From Ilex aquifolium (Eukaryota; Streptophyta; Magnoliopsida; Aquifoliales; Aquifoliaceae), in contig OX637392.1 of NCBI GenBank assembly GCA_951799425.1, positions 38,640,593 to 38,704,592 of the forward strand: a stretch of 64,000 nt of DNA, read 5' to 3'. How positions within the stretch are numbered: position 1 is the stretch's first letter; every line of letters starts with the position of its first letter. The notes under the pieces were generated by a model, which was not told the origin of the DNA, made no database searches, and saw only the letters and a list, made by a program, of their open reading frames with translations. The translations under genes were made by a program, and so were the position numbers. This document shows, one piece after another, positions 35,203 to 48,400 of this stretch.

Positions 35203-38200
35203 CTAAACCGCCATTGGCAGAGGCGGTCCATACCCGTTAAAGTGCGACTTCTGCCATCTCCACGCAGTCTGCAAACTGTCTTGAAGATTGGTGTAACGTG
35301 CTGTCCAGTTTAGCTCATGCAAGATCTTAGTCGGGTCACTGTACACTTCCGCATAGTCACCAGGACGGCGTGGAAGGAAGTCAACTTTGATATTTTTCCC
35401 CGTCGCCTTCTTACATGCTTCCACAAACTCTTTTACTGATCTACCTGATCATCATGAACAAGCATTGTAAGAGAAAGCAACCTTGAAATATGATTATTTA
35501 AGAGGAGTCAAAACTCATGCCCCATACAAGACTGAATGCAGTACCTTTTCCAGTTCCAACATTGTAGATTCCAACTTGCCCAGCCTTGGCCTTCTCAAGA
35601 GCTTTGACGTGAGCATCGACCAGATCAGTAACATCAATATAGTCCCGTATGCAAGTGCCATCTGCAGTTTTGTAGTCTGTTCCTCTAACCTGCACCAGAA
35701 TCAGCACATCAGATTAGCATTACCCATTGTAATCCCAGATATTTTTATAGTGAGTGGAGATAGCTTTATCATACTGGAGATTTGAAATACGACCATCTTT
35801 AGTGGTTTGGGTTATCATCTGAGTTTTTTTCTATTTTTCTTTTCACAAAGCCAGTAAAAATTTGCTACTCGCAACTGGGAAAATTTTTATATTCAATTGG
35901 TGACTCTGAATTAACTTAATCCAATTCTGGCAGCAGATGTATCCAACTTAAGGTGAGAAGAGTGTGCTGCACGTGTGTGACACTCGTTGACAACAGCTTA
36001 AAGAGGAACGTATGAAGGGATCAGAGATCAGCATACCTTAAGCCCAGGAGTAATTCCACGAGCTGCATCAAAACAAGCACCTGATATACGTCCATGTTCA
36101 CGTAATTCCGGTCTAGGAGCTTCTCCTAATCTTCCATCTGGATCTGAACCAATCACATTGAAGTACCTGAAATTTAAACATATGCGACGAGTCTCTGTTT
36201 ATCTTGGTGATTACAATTCATACTTGTGTGAATAACTAAACAACTAATACAACAGTTGGCCGTGAGACGGTGACCACGGGTGGCCAGAGACCTGCTTCCC
36301 AGCACTGAGATAAGGGTGTCTCATATCTAGGTATCATTATCCCATATGAATTTTGCAGACCTTTTGTTCATTAAAATATGATCCCAATGACAAGAATATG
36401 TAACAGCTGTGCTTCGATGACTCAATGTAACTTAAAAGCAGTGTTACTGAATCTGGCACTGGTAAAAAATGACATAAATTGAGAATTAGGTGAAAACTTA
36501 CTAATCAGTAGTAGGTTTTGAGAATTTTAAATTTCACGAAGTTTGAGGGAAAAAGTACATCTAATACAAGGCTTAGCTTGTATTAGGTATAGGCATGAAG
36601 GAACCTAACAACTCTTCCAAGATACTGACTTGGGTTGACATGGTTAAGGAGTAGTGGACATTATGAAGATATCATCAAGAATCACACAGATTGTGAAGTA
36701 AAAACCGCCTCTTTTAAGTATGTTCAGCGTGTACATAACCTTTCTTCTCTGCTTTCAAAAAGGAAGTACAGAGATCAAAGATTTCAGAATCAACACATGA
36801 AAGATTCCAAGGACAACAAAAGGTTCATGCAATAAAACAAAGAACAATTACCAACAGACACTAACAAAACAAAGAACGATAGAAGGATTCTGAAGATAAC
36901 TATACATTAAGGCGCACCTTAAAATCATCACAGCCATGTCTGAGTTTTTGTGGAAGTCGAGAATGATATCTTCCGCCATCTTCTTGGCTTTTCCATAAGG
37001 ATTAATTGGTACCTGCACTAGCAACAGAGAATATGAGCTATTTTGCGATACATCTCCAAATACACAATACAAAATCATAGGATGCTATTACCATGTTTTA
37101 TTGGATGAAGAAGATTAAAAAAAAAAACTATACTGCAGCCTACAATGCACCAAGAGTTTTTAAGAACTTCACCTGTGGGGTTTCTTCTGTAATGGGCATC
37201 TTTTCAGGCTCCCCGTATGTTGCACATGTACTTGAATATATCAAAGTCTTCACATTATGTGCGGCCATGGCCTCCAATACTACGAGAGTATTCGATGTAA
37301 TATTGTGATAATACCTGTTTTATTTCAATAATTTAAGAATACACTATAGGGAGAAACATGAAATTACAACTCTACACCTGAAATAATCTCAAGTCAGTAT
37401 ATGAAAACATTTTAACGGAAAGATCAAAGTCACAGACAAGAAAATTGTCATTTTAAAATGCAAAGGGTTACATCAAGGGCAAAACAGGTTCAGCAAGACA
37501 ACAGAAGAAATAGTATATGTCCCAGTAATGGTTCCAACATTTCAGGATGAAGCTTCAAGCCTGAATATGTAACCCATTGATTTGATATCGTTTTATAGAT
37601 TTGCTATATTTATACATTTAGCTACTTTCAATAAAGGGGTTATGCATTTGGCTAGAGAAATTTTTTTAAATAAGAAAGGTTTTTTCATTCAAATTTTTAG
37701 ATGGAGACAAAGAAAATTGTAAATCCCAAACTTGTGAAGCAAGCATTGGAAGACGACAAAGGGAAGGAAGGTAGGAATTTTGACCTTAATACACGATAAA
37801 TGGCATTGATTAGTAAATGAATACCTATACAACAAAAAGACCACACCATAATTCAGAACATCTCTCTCTCTCTCTCTCTCTCTCTCGCGTGAACTTTCCA
37901 ACCATAGGTCATGTATTTATAATAGAGATCGTACAAAGAAGTTATGCAGGATTGAAGATGAAGAAGCAGCATCAGGGAATCTGATCGAATTTAGATGAGC
38001 ATCTGCACTCATCAAAATCATCTTAATCAATCTATATCTGTGGTCAATTGTGGGTTTTTTAGCTAGGGACCTAGCAAAAGAGCCATTGGGATAGGATCTT
38101 ATAGGAGCTCCACTTCTTCCCAGCTTTCATTCCAAAAGGGAGGCGGATAGGTCCATTGATATACGAGAAAGTCCCTTCAAATGCTTTCATTGGCCCCTAG

Positions 38201-41200
38201 ATCGACCCAGATCCATGCCTGGAATTTTTTTAATGTTTCTAAAGGTTTGGAGCACCTCTCCTAAGAGGTTATTAGATTAAAAAAGAATTCCTTAGTAGTT
38301 AAAGAGGCCATATTGAAATGTATTGAGACTGTATAAACAGTGGTGATCCCATCCATGGGAACTAGGATTTTTGGAGGCTCAATAGAATTCTTGATTCTTA
38401 GTACAACATAAGAAAAAGTTCCAACAGAAAATGAGTATTGAGTGATACATCATTGATAGAGATCAAAACCATAACCAGCACAATCTTCGGGAAAACAGAG
38501 TGAAACATTGCAGTGATACCACTGTATTTGTGACAACAAGCTAATGGGTCCAAGACAATTGGTCGGCCTGTGTGTCAAGTACTGTTCGGACCCACCAGAG
38601 GGATACCAAGACCCGAGTTGCAGGTGATAATTTGTTACCATGCCCTCGTGGAACCAGCTGAACGAGTTGGTTGTGAGGGATGCTACTCGAAGGTGTCAAG
38701 ATTGTAAGTGGACTCTATTCTTGTCCATGTGTGTTTATATAGTGCATTTCTATTGAACTAGCATGAGGTTCCGTTGTTTTCACTCGCAAGGGTTTCCTCG
38801 TAAAAATTACTGTCTCATGTCATTGTGTTATCGCCTGTTTATTATTGTTTTCATTCCCACCATATCCAGATCAATCACAAACAACTAATAATGGAGTAAT
38901 TTCATAATAACAGGGAAATTAAATAGATTTTCAGGCTCTACACTAAATCAAAGAATACTTACTTCAAAGGATCAAGGGTGCTCTCTCCAACATATGCTAC
39001 AGCTGCAAAATGCATCACAGCATCAAATGCATTTTCTGAAAATATTTTGTTCACCTGAAATATTGATCAAGGAAACAAGACGCAGAACGCATGTTTGGCT
39101 GTTTACATAATAATAAATGTCTTATAAGAAATTGACATCAGGATACAGCTTTCGCATCACCCAAATCCGCAAAAATAAACTGAAGCCTTCCAGGTTCTGG
39201 AAATAGTTCTTGTAGAACTTTGACAGCACCTAGATTTCCACGTGAGAGGTTGTCCTGTCACATGAGAAATCCTAATTCCTTAGAGGTCTCATATGAATAC
39301 CATTCATGGGTTGCAAATAATAAGATCAGACATAACTTATTTCTTGAAAGAAAAATACCACTATGGTTACACGGTGCGAGTCCCTTAGAAGTCGTAGTGC
39401 AGCATGAGAGCCAATATAGCCAGCACCTCCTGTTACCAACACATGAGTAACACCTACTTCATGACGAGAGAACTGGGAGGGAAAAGGAAGAGAAAACAGA
39501 AAAAATCAGATTCAATCTGACATAAAGCTCCATTTGGTTGTTGAATTGAACACAACTTAAGGAGAAAAAAAAACAAAGCATTGAATCTTGCAACAGCCTC
39601 TCTGACACAGACCAGCAATAAGATTGAAAAGCCTTTGGCAAACAAAAAGAGCATAGGTGAAAATGAAGAGGAAAACCCTATCATTCATTCAAAAACTAAA
39701 TATTATGCTGTGTGCCAATTATCTATGTTTTAAGCATCATTGAATTATAGATCCAATTAGAAACTAATTATACAATAAATTATACAATCAAAAAAGAAAA
39801 AGAAAAACGCTATAAGATGGTAGCTTGACCATGATTCAAGATTAAAGTATCGGCCAACGACTCAAATGGCAATCAAATGCAACATCGCCGAATGGTATTA
39901 GAAGAAAACTATGAAGTGATAGACAAAAAAAGAAATTGGACACCGCGATGACTTGGCCAACCCGATGACAATGACTTGGACGACTCGTCTAAGTCGAATG
40001 AGACATCTCCGAGTCAACTATGAGTCGAGTAAGACTCGTGGAATACACAAAAAATAGAACAGTATCCGAACGGAAGGTGTTGAGTCAGATATGATTCCAC
40101 CAAGTTGTATTGGACAGCTGATTCTTTGAACCATGAGTTGAGTGTATCATCTCTCACTATAAAACCTAAAGTACAAAGGCATATCATGTACAACTCCTCC
40201 TCAGCATTACCAGAATGCCAAGTATAACTAAATTTTGCGAAATGCTAATAGAGCAAAAAGCCCAACTGAATTGAAAACTATTTGCATTTTGCATCAAGAA
40301 GCTACCAACCAAACAGGGATACCACATAGGTGGCCAAGTTGCCGGTTTTTGTATCCATCCACCAGTGGACCATTTCTTGAAAAAAGGAAAGAAAAATTAA
40401 GTATTATATAGACAAATGCTTGGCACCGATTTTCTCTCATGCTCAATAAATTGACCCTGATGACCAAAAATGGGTGTCATGTTGCTCAACCTAAAAAAGG
40501 ATTGAGTACCCCATTTTAAAAAGAAAACATGATTTCAATGCACACAACCAAGGCATAAGGACGATGTCAAGCATGTCGATGTGGTAGTGCATGGACATAG
40601 ACAAGAATTGCAAAGAGTTGCCTGTAATTGCTATGGAACTCCTAAAACGAAAAAGTTTTAGCTAAAGGAGTCCCTTTGCTTTGTCCCTTGCTTAGAAGTT
40701 CCCTTATATGAGGGTATACAGTGGTCCTTAAGTTGGCAGATAAGGTGGACTATTTTCAGTGTCGCAATCAATGGTGCTTAAGTATCCTAACACATCAATG
40801 ATCAGTATGTATCTCCACGTATATTTGCAACCAATAAGAATGCCCCAGAATTTATACTCAATATCTTCGCCAAAGCATGGCCGCATGAAAGAATAGGACG
40901 TTTGTGCAGAATTCCTTAACTGTGACCATATTCTGCTGAATAATGACGGAAGTAAGTCCATAATCTAGGCATATTTCAGATAATATAGTTTGATTAACTG
41001 ATTTAATTGTGGGACACAAATATTCATTATCATCTAGTCTTTCATATATCAGGGGATTAATTATTTATATATCCCAACTGTACAACAACACAGGCTTATT
41101 TTAAACAAAAATGAACTCTGTAGCAGCGAGAAAAGCAGGGGACTGAGATCTCAAAACAAAAAACTTGACATTGCTTTAAAATGAAACTGAATCTAGAGGA

Positions 41201-41867
41201 ACAACATTCTGAATATAATTCTATATATGCTTCATATTGGTTTAGCAGGGTAATGAAAAAAGACTAGTGATTTAAATTAAGGTATTAGGGCTTACTGCGC
41301 TTGGGGTATTGAAAGTTGAGGAATGCTTGAGCACAAGAATGCATAATGCTGTAAGAGCAGCAGCCAAAAGAATTTTTCCTACCAAATTGCTCTTCTTCTT
41401 TGGGTCCGCATAATCCATACCTTCAATCAATAAAAAACTGGTGAAATATATGCCTTGCATTATAAAAGAAGAATAAAATTACAGAATTCCTATGCAATCA
41501 CTTTAATAGCAATCATAGAAGGGAAGCTCAATTCTGTACTTGAGAACAACATAAGTATTACTCCCAACAAAGCCTTTGAAATTTGGGCAAAACATATTAA
41601 GATCTCAAACATGCTAACCAATAAAATTCAGTAAGAAATAGAACATAGGATGTCCTGCCTCCAAATTCAGGCTTATAGGCCATAATTAACTAATTTTAAA
41701 CAATTAGCAAAAGAAAGAAAGTACTGACAAGTTGTGGCCACTGTATAGTATTGGCAGAAAGACGACGCAGATATCAACTAGCAGATAGGATGTAAGAAAA
41801 ACTGACCTCCTAAAGGCATAGATCTATTTGACCTTGGCTGAGTTCTTGTCCTGCTAATATTTAGCAT
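35203..41867 (-). CDS. MUR4: UDP-arabinose/UDP-xylose 4-epimerase, Golgi (MUR4/UXE-like), complete
   Basis: Ten coding exons join in frame to 417 aa: 41867-41807, 41420-41296, 39472-39359, 39254-39147, 39054-38963, 37314-37173, 37012-36918, 36166-36037, 35689-35545 and 35444-35203. All introns are GT/AG. The product interconverts UDP-xylose and UDP-L-arabinose, feeding arabinan, arabinoxylan and arabinogalactan synthesis. Residues 1-32 are basic ([16 protein letters not shown]), 33-51 form one membrane span (type II Golgi anchor), and the NAD-binding motif GGAGYIG is at 77-83. The short-chain dehydrogenase residues are in SST (194-196) and YGKAK (Tyr220, Lys224). The C-terminus has [15 protein letters not shown] and [20 protein letters not shown]. 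Length matches Arabidopsis MUR4 (419 aa). The start codon directly follows a 3' splice site (tttttcag|ATG), so there is a 5'UTR intron. No damage is seen. UXE paralogues exist in plants, so the exact orthologue is not proven. Confidence 0.95.
37315..38962 (-). other. large intron 5 of the epimerase gene
   Basis: A 1,648-bp intron with standard splice sites. It holds the TC microsatellite and otherwise no gene or element that I can delimit. The block 38050-38290 looks inserted (relatively GC-rich with many short purine runs), but I see no ends. Confidence 0.6.
37861..37886. repeat. (TC)n microsatellite in an epimerase intron
   Basis: About 13 uninterrupted tc units in the large intron between exons 5 and 6. 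Confidence 0.95.
39473..41295 (-). other. large intron 2 of the epimerase gene
   Basis: A 1,823-bp intron separating the membrane-anchor exon from the first exon of the catalytic domain. No gene or transposon with definable ends is seen inside. Confidence 0.7.
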
Positions 41868-42610
41868 CTGAAAAAACCTCTTAAATCAATGCCAATCTTT
41901 CGAATCAATGATCAAGCAACACAGCTCCTTGTTGCAATCTGCTGCAATAAAAATTCCACACTGATTAGTAAAATCCCTTGAAAGAAAAAGTAAATCAAAC
42001 AAGAATATCAGACGGGCCCTGAAGAAGAGGTGATTGGTAAAATTCTGAAATCCTAAAATAAAATTCCCTATGACTAAAAACCATCAAAAAATAAAACCCA
42101 ATTAAAATTTCAAATGTATAAACCATGAACACACCCACACACAACACACACTCAGAGAGAGAGAGAGAGGATAAATTCATTCTTTCAAGAATCCAGAAAC
42201 ACCCAAAATTAAAAATCTGACAAACAGAGGTCCAATTCATGTAAAAGACATTATAGTTTGGAAGAAAATTGGAAACAAATAACCAGCAGAACACAAATCC
42301 AAACACGCACACCCCCCCCCCCCCCCCCCCCTCTCTATCTACATCACTGATTTTGAAGAAATCCAGACCAAAATCGAGAGAACAGTAAGAGAATCGAGCA
42401 AAATTCAAACTTTCAAAATCATACAAACGACCCACAAAGAAATCCCAAACCAATTTACCCAATATTAAGAAATTGAAGTCCAAGTTTCCAAAAGAAACAG
42501 CCCTTTACTTCCTGACACAGTCCTATCGAGAGAAAAAAAAAATCCAGAATGAAAATGAAGTTCCAACCTTTGATAAAATGAAGAAACAGCTAATTGACCC
42601 AAAACTTTAC
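41868..42610 (-). other. probable 5'UTR intron of the epimerase gene
   Basis: The 3' splice site cag lies at 41868-41870 directly before the ATG. The most plausible donor is CAG|GTAAAG at 42611/42610, giving a 743-bp intron. It contains a run of about 21 C at 42310-42331 and a short GA run. A transcript is needed to confirm the donor. Confidence 0.5.
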
Positions 42611-43064
42611 CTGAACCAAATATCATTTAAAGCCCACATATAAGACAATACTCAAAATTTCAGTTATAGGAGCACCAAAACAACCCATATAAATATATAA
42701 ACTGCGGATATATGTGAATTCATATGCACATATATGTATGCATATTTTCACGAGATCTGTGAAGAGCAAGGGAAATGGGCAGAGGAGCGTTACATATAAG
42801 CAGAGCCAAGGACGACGACTTCAATGCATATGATGTAAGAATATTAAACAAAAATTGAGTAAAAGCCAAGATTGCAATTGGGAAATGCTAGGGAGAGAGA
42901 GAGGGAGAGGGAGGGAGAGAGAGAAAGAGAGTTGATAGAGAAGGAACAGACGTACAGGAAAAAGTGTTGGACCAGGTCCTGCGTACGTTTGAATTGTAAT
43001 TCGAGAGAGAGAGAGTTCTAATAGGTGGAGGTTTCTCAGCTGTGCTGCTGCCATGTTCTCGTTC

Positions 43065-43101
<37 letters not shown>

Positions 43102-43110
43102 ACAAAATCA
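42611..43110 (-). promoter_or_regulatory. 5' leader and proximal promoter of the epimerase gene, CT-rich
   Basis: On the coding (minus) strand this region has long CT/TC tracts (complement of 42890-42935 and 43000-43020) and a (CA)n(TC)n tract (complement of 43060-43105). CT-rich leaders are common just downstream of plant transcription starts. No TATA box could be assigned with confidence. Confidence 0.4.
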
Positions 43111-44120
43111 AACACCAACATTTCTTTTTTTTTTTTTTCGGAGGCCAAATACCAACATTTCATTTCCCTATTATTTCTCGCCTTTGCTAGTTCCACTTTT
43201 TTTTTATTAATATTAATATTATTTATTGCAGATATTTATGTACTAAAATAATACTATTCAGTATTCACCGTTCAAGCAAATTAATTTTAAAACTTTTAGT
43301 AGAAGTCCAATTAATATAATATTTCAATTTTTTTAATAATTTTATTATTTACTACATTTAATTATATAACAAAATATAATAAATATTCATTTGGGGTAGG
43401 TAAAATATTTCTTTTTGTTGGCATCATGTTGTTTTCTTTTCATATTGTAGGTGGTAACATGCCAAAAGGCGGAGAGTGCGGCATAGTTACCAATCACATA
43501 CTAAAAAGTATGCTTAGAAATGAGAAATTTGTGTATCTAACAATAGAAGTCATATGTTATCATCTATGGAGCCATCTTTGATTTGAATGACCCTCATTAT
43601 TTTTTGGGTCCATGCTGGTCCCACACGAGGGACCATCAAGGGAGAAAATTATTTTTGTGTGATTGTCATATGATATGATCAATAATAGGCATTTTCCATG
43701 TGAATTTTTTTTTTTTTTTTTTTTTGTGATTATATTGAACGTTGAGATTAAGTTACAATTTAATGAGGCAGAAATAGTACAATTTATAAAAGTCAAGTTA
43801 CGAGTAATAGAGTTAATCAGAATCGATTTGAAAATTTGAGATCGATACGAAACTTATCGAGATTGATCCCATATCTGAGTTATCCATTCCAATTTTGAAC
43901 ATCTTTTAGTTGTAATATTTATTTTATTAAGTTGTAACTTAATTTTTTAATGTGATACCATGTTGGTAACCTGGAATTTTTTTTTCCTGATATGATTTCC
44001 ATTGATAACTCAGACATATGAATTTTCCAATAAGACATGTGGCACGATAAGGTGAAACCCATTTGCGGTTCATCCCGATAAAACTGATAGAATGACAAGA
44101 TCAAAGTACTTATGATGTGG
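43111..44120. other. intergenic, AT-rich
   Basis: No gene, RNA gene or bounded repeat seen. A T run of about 24 lies at 43707-43729. Confidence 0.5.
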
Positions 44121-44124
44121 ACCG

Positions 44125-45000
44125 TATATATAAACTAATTATTGTTCGTGCTTGAAAGCAGAGTAATAAAAAAATTTAATTATAAATATATTTGTATTTA
44201 CACTCAAAATAAAATTACAAACATAGAGGAGAGAGAAAAGAATTTAAGTACCAGTTGTAGTGAGGGTGAGCGATGGTAATGGTGATGGGAGAAAGTGGTG
44301 ATGAAAGAAGATGGTAATGGTTGTGGTGGGCAATGACGACAGTGATGGTGGTGACAGTCGAGGGTGACAATTGTTATTGTGGTGGTGGAATTTGGGTGAC
44401 GATGGTGATAATGGCAACTATGGGTGACGACGGTGGTAGTGGTGGGCGACGATGGTGGTGGTTGGTAATGGTAGTGGTGGGGCGATAACAGTGACGGTGA
44501 TAGGTTGTAGTGGTGGACGATGATAATGGTGGTGGTGGGCGACGATAGGTTTTATGGCGAATGATAGTGGTGATGGTAGGTGTGGTGGAGGTGAGTGATA
44601 GTGGGTGGCGACGATGATGAGCGATGACGGATGGTGGTGGTATGTGTGGTGGGCAACAATGGTTGTAGTGGATGGTAGCGATGAGCGACAGTAGTGGTGG
44701 AATGATGATGATAGTGATAATAAATATAAAAATGAGATGATAATAGTGGTGGTGGGCGGCTGTAGTGGTGGTGGTGAAGTATTTTATAGAGAAGTGATTT
44801 TAAATAAGTAAAAGTTATTTTTTTTTTTTTTACTTTTATGTACTTACTTATTTAAGTAGTAAAATTAATTTTGACTTATTTGGAAGTAATTAAAATAAGT
44901 TATCTCAAACACTATTTTTTTTTTTAAAGTGCTTATGAGAAGTTATAAGTCTTAGAAATGTTTTTGAAAAATCATCCCGAACAAATCTTTAAGGGGGCCA
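44125..45000 (-). repeat. copy A of a dispersed element with GGTGAT/GGTGGT-rich core
   Basis: The core (about 44260-44780) is a degenerate trinucleotide-rich tract (ggtggt, gatggt, gtgatg). Its flanks match, in reverse orientation, the flanks of 52655-53960. One flank shares aataatta...tttgtattta...caaaataaaattacaaacat-type text. The other shares aaagtgcttatgagaagtta...caaacacta. So it is a transposed family and not a chance microsatellite. No coding sequence or inverted termini were found. Confidence 0.75.
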
Positions 45001-47496
45001 TTTTCCTTATTAAATTTTAAGAGTTAATATTAGTTGTCGGATTAATTTTAAAGTAAAATTTAAAATGATCTCAACGGCGAAAAATAAAAATTATTTTCCA
45101 TGTTGTATTTTATTAAATAGATAGTAATGTTAATCTGATTAAATTTTAAGATTAAATTTAATAATGGTTGTGACAACATTACCCTTGGGCCGACACATAC
45201 AAGGGCACAAAAATACTACTGTTGTGTAGATATTTGATTTTGATTCTATTTTTTTTTTTTGTTTTATTTTTGAGTAACGGTGGAAATCCTTTGCCTGTCT
45301 TCGACGAGTAAGGTTGTGTTTATGTCACTCAGACTCATGAGTTCAAGTAGAACCGAATATAAACCCTAGATGCATGAACCGATCCCTCAATCTATACACT
45401 AAAGACTTAGATACTGTTCGTCCAAATAACTGAGATTCGTCCCATCAACCAACCACACTTTTATCACTTAGAAAACTTAAATTCTTAACCGACAAAATAA
45501 TCATAGATATGGCATATGAATTTATTGACAGTTTTTTTTCTATTTTTTCATAGTCCTAAGAACATCATTTGATATTTAGATAATCCGAAAATAAGATTTA
45601 GGAGAAAGGGTTGGTGAGAGATGGAATGCTTACCTAACGATGTTACATTAATCTATTTTAATTTTTTGGTCAAATTTTCCTTATTGATGAATGATACTAC
45701 CGCTATTGGAAGGAATTTTTTTTTTTTTTGGGATATTCGGTGGAATGAATTTATTGCTGACAGATGCTAAAATTGGTAACGAGTGACATTTGACTTAAAT
45801 ATAATTCTTGTTCTTAAAATGTGCACGAAATGTTACTTTGTTCCATCAACTACTTATTTGTTCATTGCATCCCATTAATTTTCCAATTTATGACAGATAT
45901 TTAAATTGATACACACAATGACAGGTTCCACTAGTAGTTTTAAAGACCATTTAAAATTAAATTAAAAAAAATTGGAGATGTGTGTATGTAGCTCGGCAAG
46001 CTAAGAGCACATCATCAGAGCTGGGCAAAAACGAACATAAGATTATGGTCATTTTCTTCTTTCTTTTGTTGTTGATCTCATATCGAGAGCAACCTTTTCT
46101 TATTCAGGGTCATCAGATGAGAGATCTTTCTCTGACTCTAAGAAATCGGTCAAGCGGGAGGCTACCCTCAACTCATAAAAAAACCCTCCCCAGAGGAGAG
46201 CAGAAGCTCTAAAATGAGTATGTCGTGAATTCTCGGATTTATTCTCGTCTTGATCCACCATGGGATCTACAAAAACATTTTAGGAGAAAACTTGCTCTTC
46301 TCAAAGATCACAAGGTGTTGAAGTGGTAGAATAAGGGGGTTTGTAGATTTTTGTGAAAGGGATGCTCTTATCATAACATTGCGTGCATACTTTAGAGATA
46401 AAAAATGCACCCGTGATATTATTTGTTACCACTTGAAGGGTTCATCATGAATTGCATTATTTAGAATGAAATTGGAAATCAAAGATAATTGACAACATTA
46501 ATAGTTGAAAGACCAAAATAGTATTTTGCATATACACTAAAAGCACCAAGAACTTGCCAAAACAAGTATTTCTTAGTTGCAGAAAAGAGTAGATTGCATA
46601 AAAACAGCCAAAGAGGAACATCTGTTATTGCTCCTATATACGTATTTTATATATTTATTTTGCAATTCATTGCTTAATAATAGAATGCTATGTATTCCTC
46701 GGATCCACAAAATACCAATCCTTAATTTACCCAAATAAAATTTGCAAACCCTGATTTAGGTAAAATTTGATTCTATAGCTGTATTAACTGCACTATTTTG
46801 GTAAATGACGAACTATTAATTTCTGTTCCCTTTTTTTGGTAATGAAAAAGAGGTAATTCTTAGAGTCCATATTGAACTTGGTGGTTGGCTGTTAATCTAA
46901 TTAAGTTCGTTCTCGAGAGGTGTAACGGACGCGGTCGGGGATTTCATAATTCTACCGGTGAGAGTCTCGGGATGATCTCTGGATGCTTTCATTTGTCCCC
47001 ACCCCTTTTTATTTAGCCAAAAAAAAAATATATATATTCACCTTCTTTTGGTTGTTGTTCCATGAAATACTAAAAACTATGACAAATAATGTCATCCTCA
47101 AAATTTAAGATAGAATAAGAAAACCAATCTATTTATGTTATCGAATGTTAAACAGATTGCTTACAAAACAGTAACGATTAAATTTGTTATATTAATACAA
47201 ATAATTTATATAATGACAAAATAATCTCATAATTTTTTTTAAAGAAAATGATTTTAATATATTCAAAACTTATCGAGACGTATTCAAAAGAAACCCAAAA
47301 CTTAACATTTATTTGGGCATGAGTCCATAATAATTGATATAATAAGAAAATAATATGATGGATATAATTAAAAATACAAATAAAACTTTTAAAATAAATA
47401 TAAAGAAAAAATTTTGAGGGTGGGCATACACCTATCCTAGGTCCTTAGTGGCTTAAATTTGGGGTAACTTGAAATTTTGTCTTGCCTCATGTAACC
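45001..47496. other. intergenic
   Basis: About 2.5 kb of AT-rich DNA with no recognisable gene. Short open frames such as 45982-46212 have no family resemblance. Part may be old degenerate retroelement DNA, but nothing supports a firm call. Confidence 0.5.
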
Positions 47497-47515
47497 TATC
47501 CTCTCCTAAATTGTC

Positions 47516-47769
47516 TTTTTTTTTTTTTTTTTTTTGCTGGTTAAAAAAGGGGTGGGGTAAGAAAGAGCGCCCAGTGACCACCCCGTTAGGCCCTCACCGG
47601 TGGGATCATAAGGCCCCTGACCGCGCCTGAAGCACCTCTCTGGACCAGACCTAGTTAGGCTAGCATAGCGGCCAACCACTAAGCCCTAATGGGGATTCTA
47701 GAACTCGAACTCCCAACCTCTAGATGAGGAGTAAGGCCGGTACCACCACTAGACCACCCTACTCGGTGG
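47516..47769 (-). mobile_element. tRNA-derived SINE with 19-bp target duplication
   Basis: Read on the minus strand the element begins ccaccgagtagggtggtcta. It has an A-box-like ggtctagtggtgg and, about 40 bp later, a B-box-like gggagttcgagttctag, as in tRNA-derived pol III promoters. A body follows and then a poly-A tail (the T run at 47516-47534 on the plus strand). The direct repeats tatcctctcctaaattgtc at 47497-47515 and 47770-47788 are a perfect 19-bp target-site duplication. It looks like a complete SINE of 254 bp and a fairly recent insertion. Confidence 0.92.
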
Positions 47770-48245
47770 TATCCTCTCCTAAATTGTCGGTAGACAAGTT
47801 CTCCATCTCAAAACCCACGAAGTCAACACTTTTTATATATCTTGGATAAATGTGTAAAACGGGGATATTGAACCTTTGGTAGATGATAAAAAAAAAAAAA
47901 AAAGTTAGTGGAATACCAAAAAAAAACTGGTAGGTAGCGTTCAAAAAAGAAAAAAAAAAACTGTTAGGTAGCGTTCAAAAAAAAAACAGTTAGGTAGATA
48001 AGGAAAAAATGTTGGGCGTGCTGTTGTACCATGTCAGTCAGTATTACTACATAGTGTAATGGTCTACTAATAGGTAAATAAATCAATAAATGAGTTCCAT
48101 TAAAACTCATAATCACTCAGTCATGTCATACATAATCACCTCCATGATAGAAAGTGGAATATATTTTACTCTTTTTTTTTTCTTATTGAATGGTTAGCAA
48201 TTGTTGATATAGTGTAACAATTACACTCAATATTTACTTCTAGTT

Positions 48246-48400
48246 AAGGCCTTCCGCCTATCCCAGCGGGTAAGTCTCCTACTTGTGATGTGGAGGTTGT
48301 AAGTTCGATTCCTTTTCCCAACATCCCTCCCCCTCCCCTGTAATGATAATATGTTCGACTGGTTGACTCGATGCTCGTGGTTTGCAAGTGTTTGTGTGTG
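48246..48400 (+). mobile_element. tRNA-derived SINE-like sequence
   Basis: The segment ttccgcctatcccagcgggt with taagtctcctacttgtgatg (A-box side), followed by aggttgtaagttcgattcc (B-box), matches a tRNA-like promoter head. No poly-A tail or target duplication was found, so it is a fragment or a decayed copy. Confidence 0.5.

Noticed and set aside
35483-35785. 100-codon plus-strand frame
   Set aside because: It is the antisense shadow of an epimerase exon and its intron.
48246-48320. Functional tRNA gene
   Set aside because: Promoter-box-like words are present, but I could not fold a full cloverleaf; a SINE head fits better.
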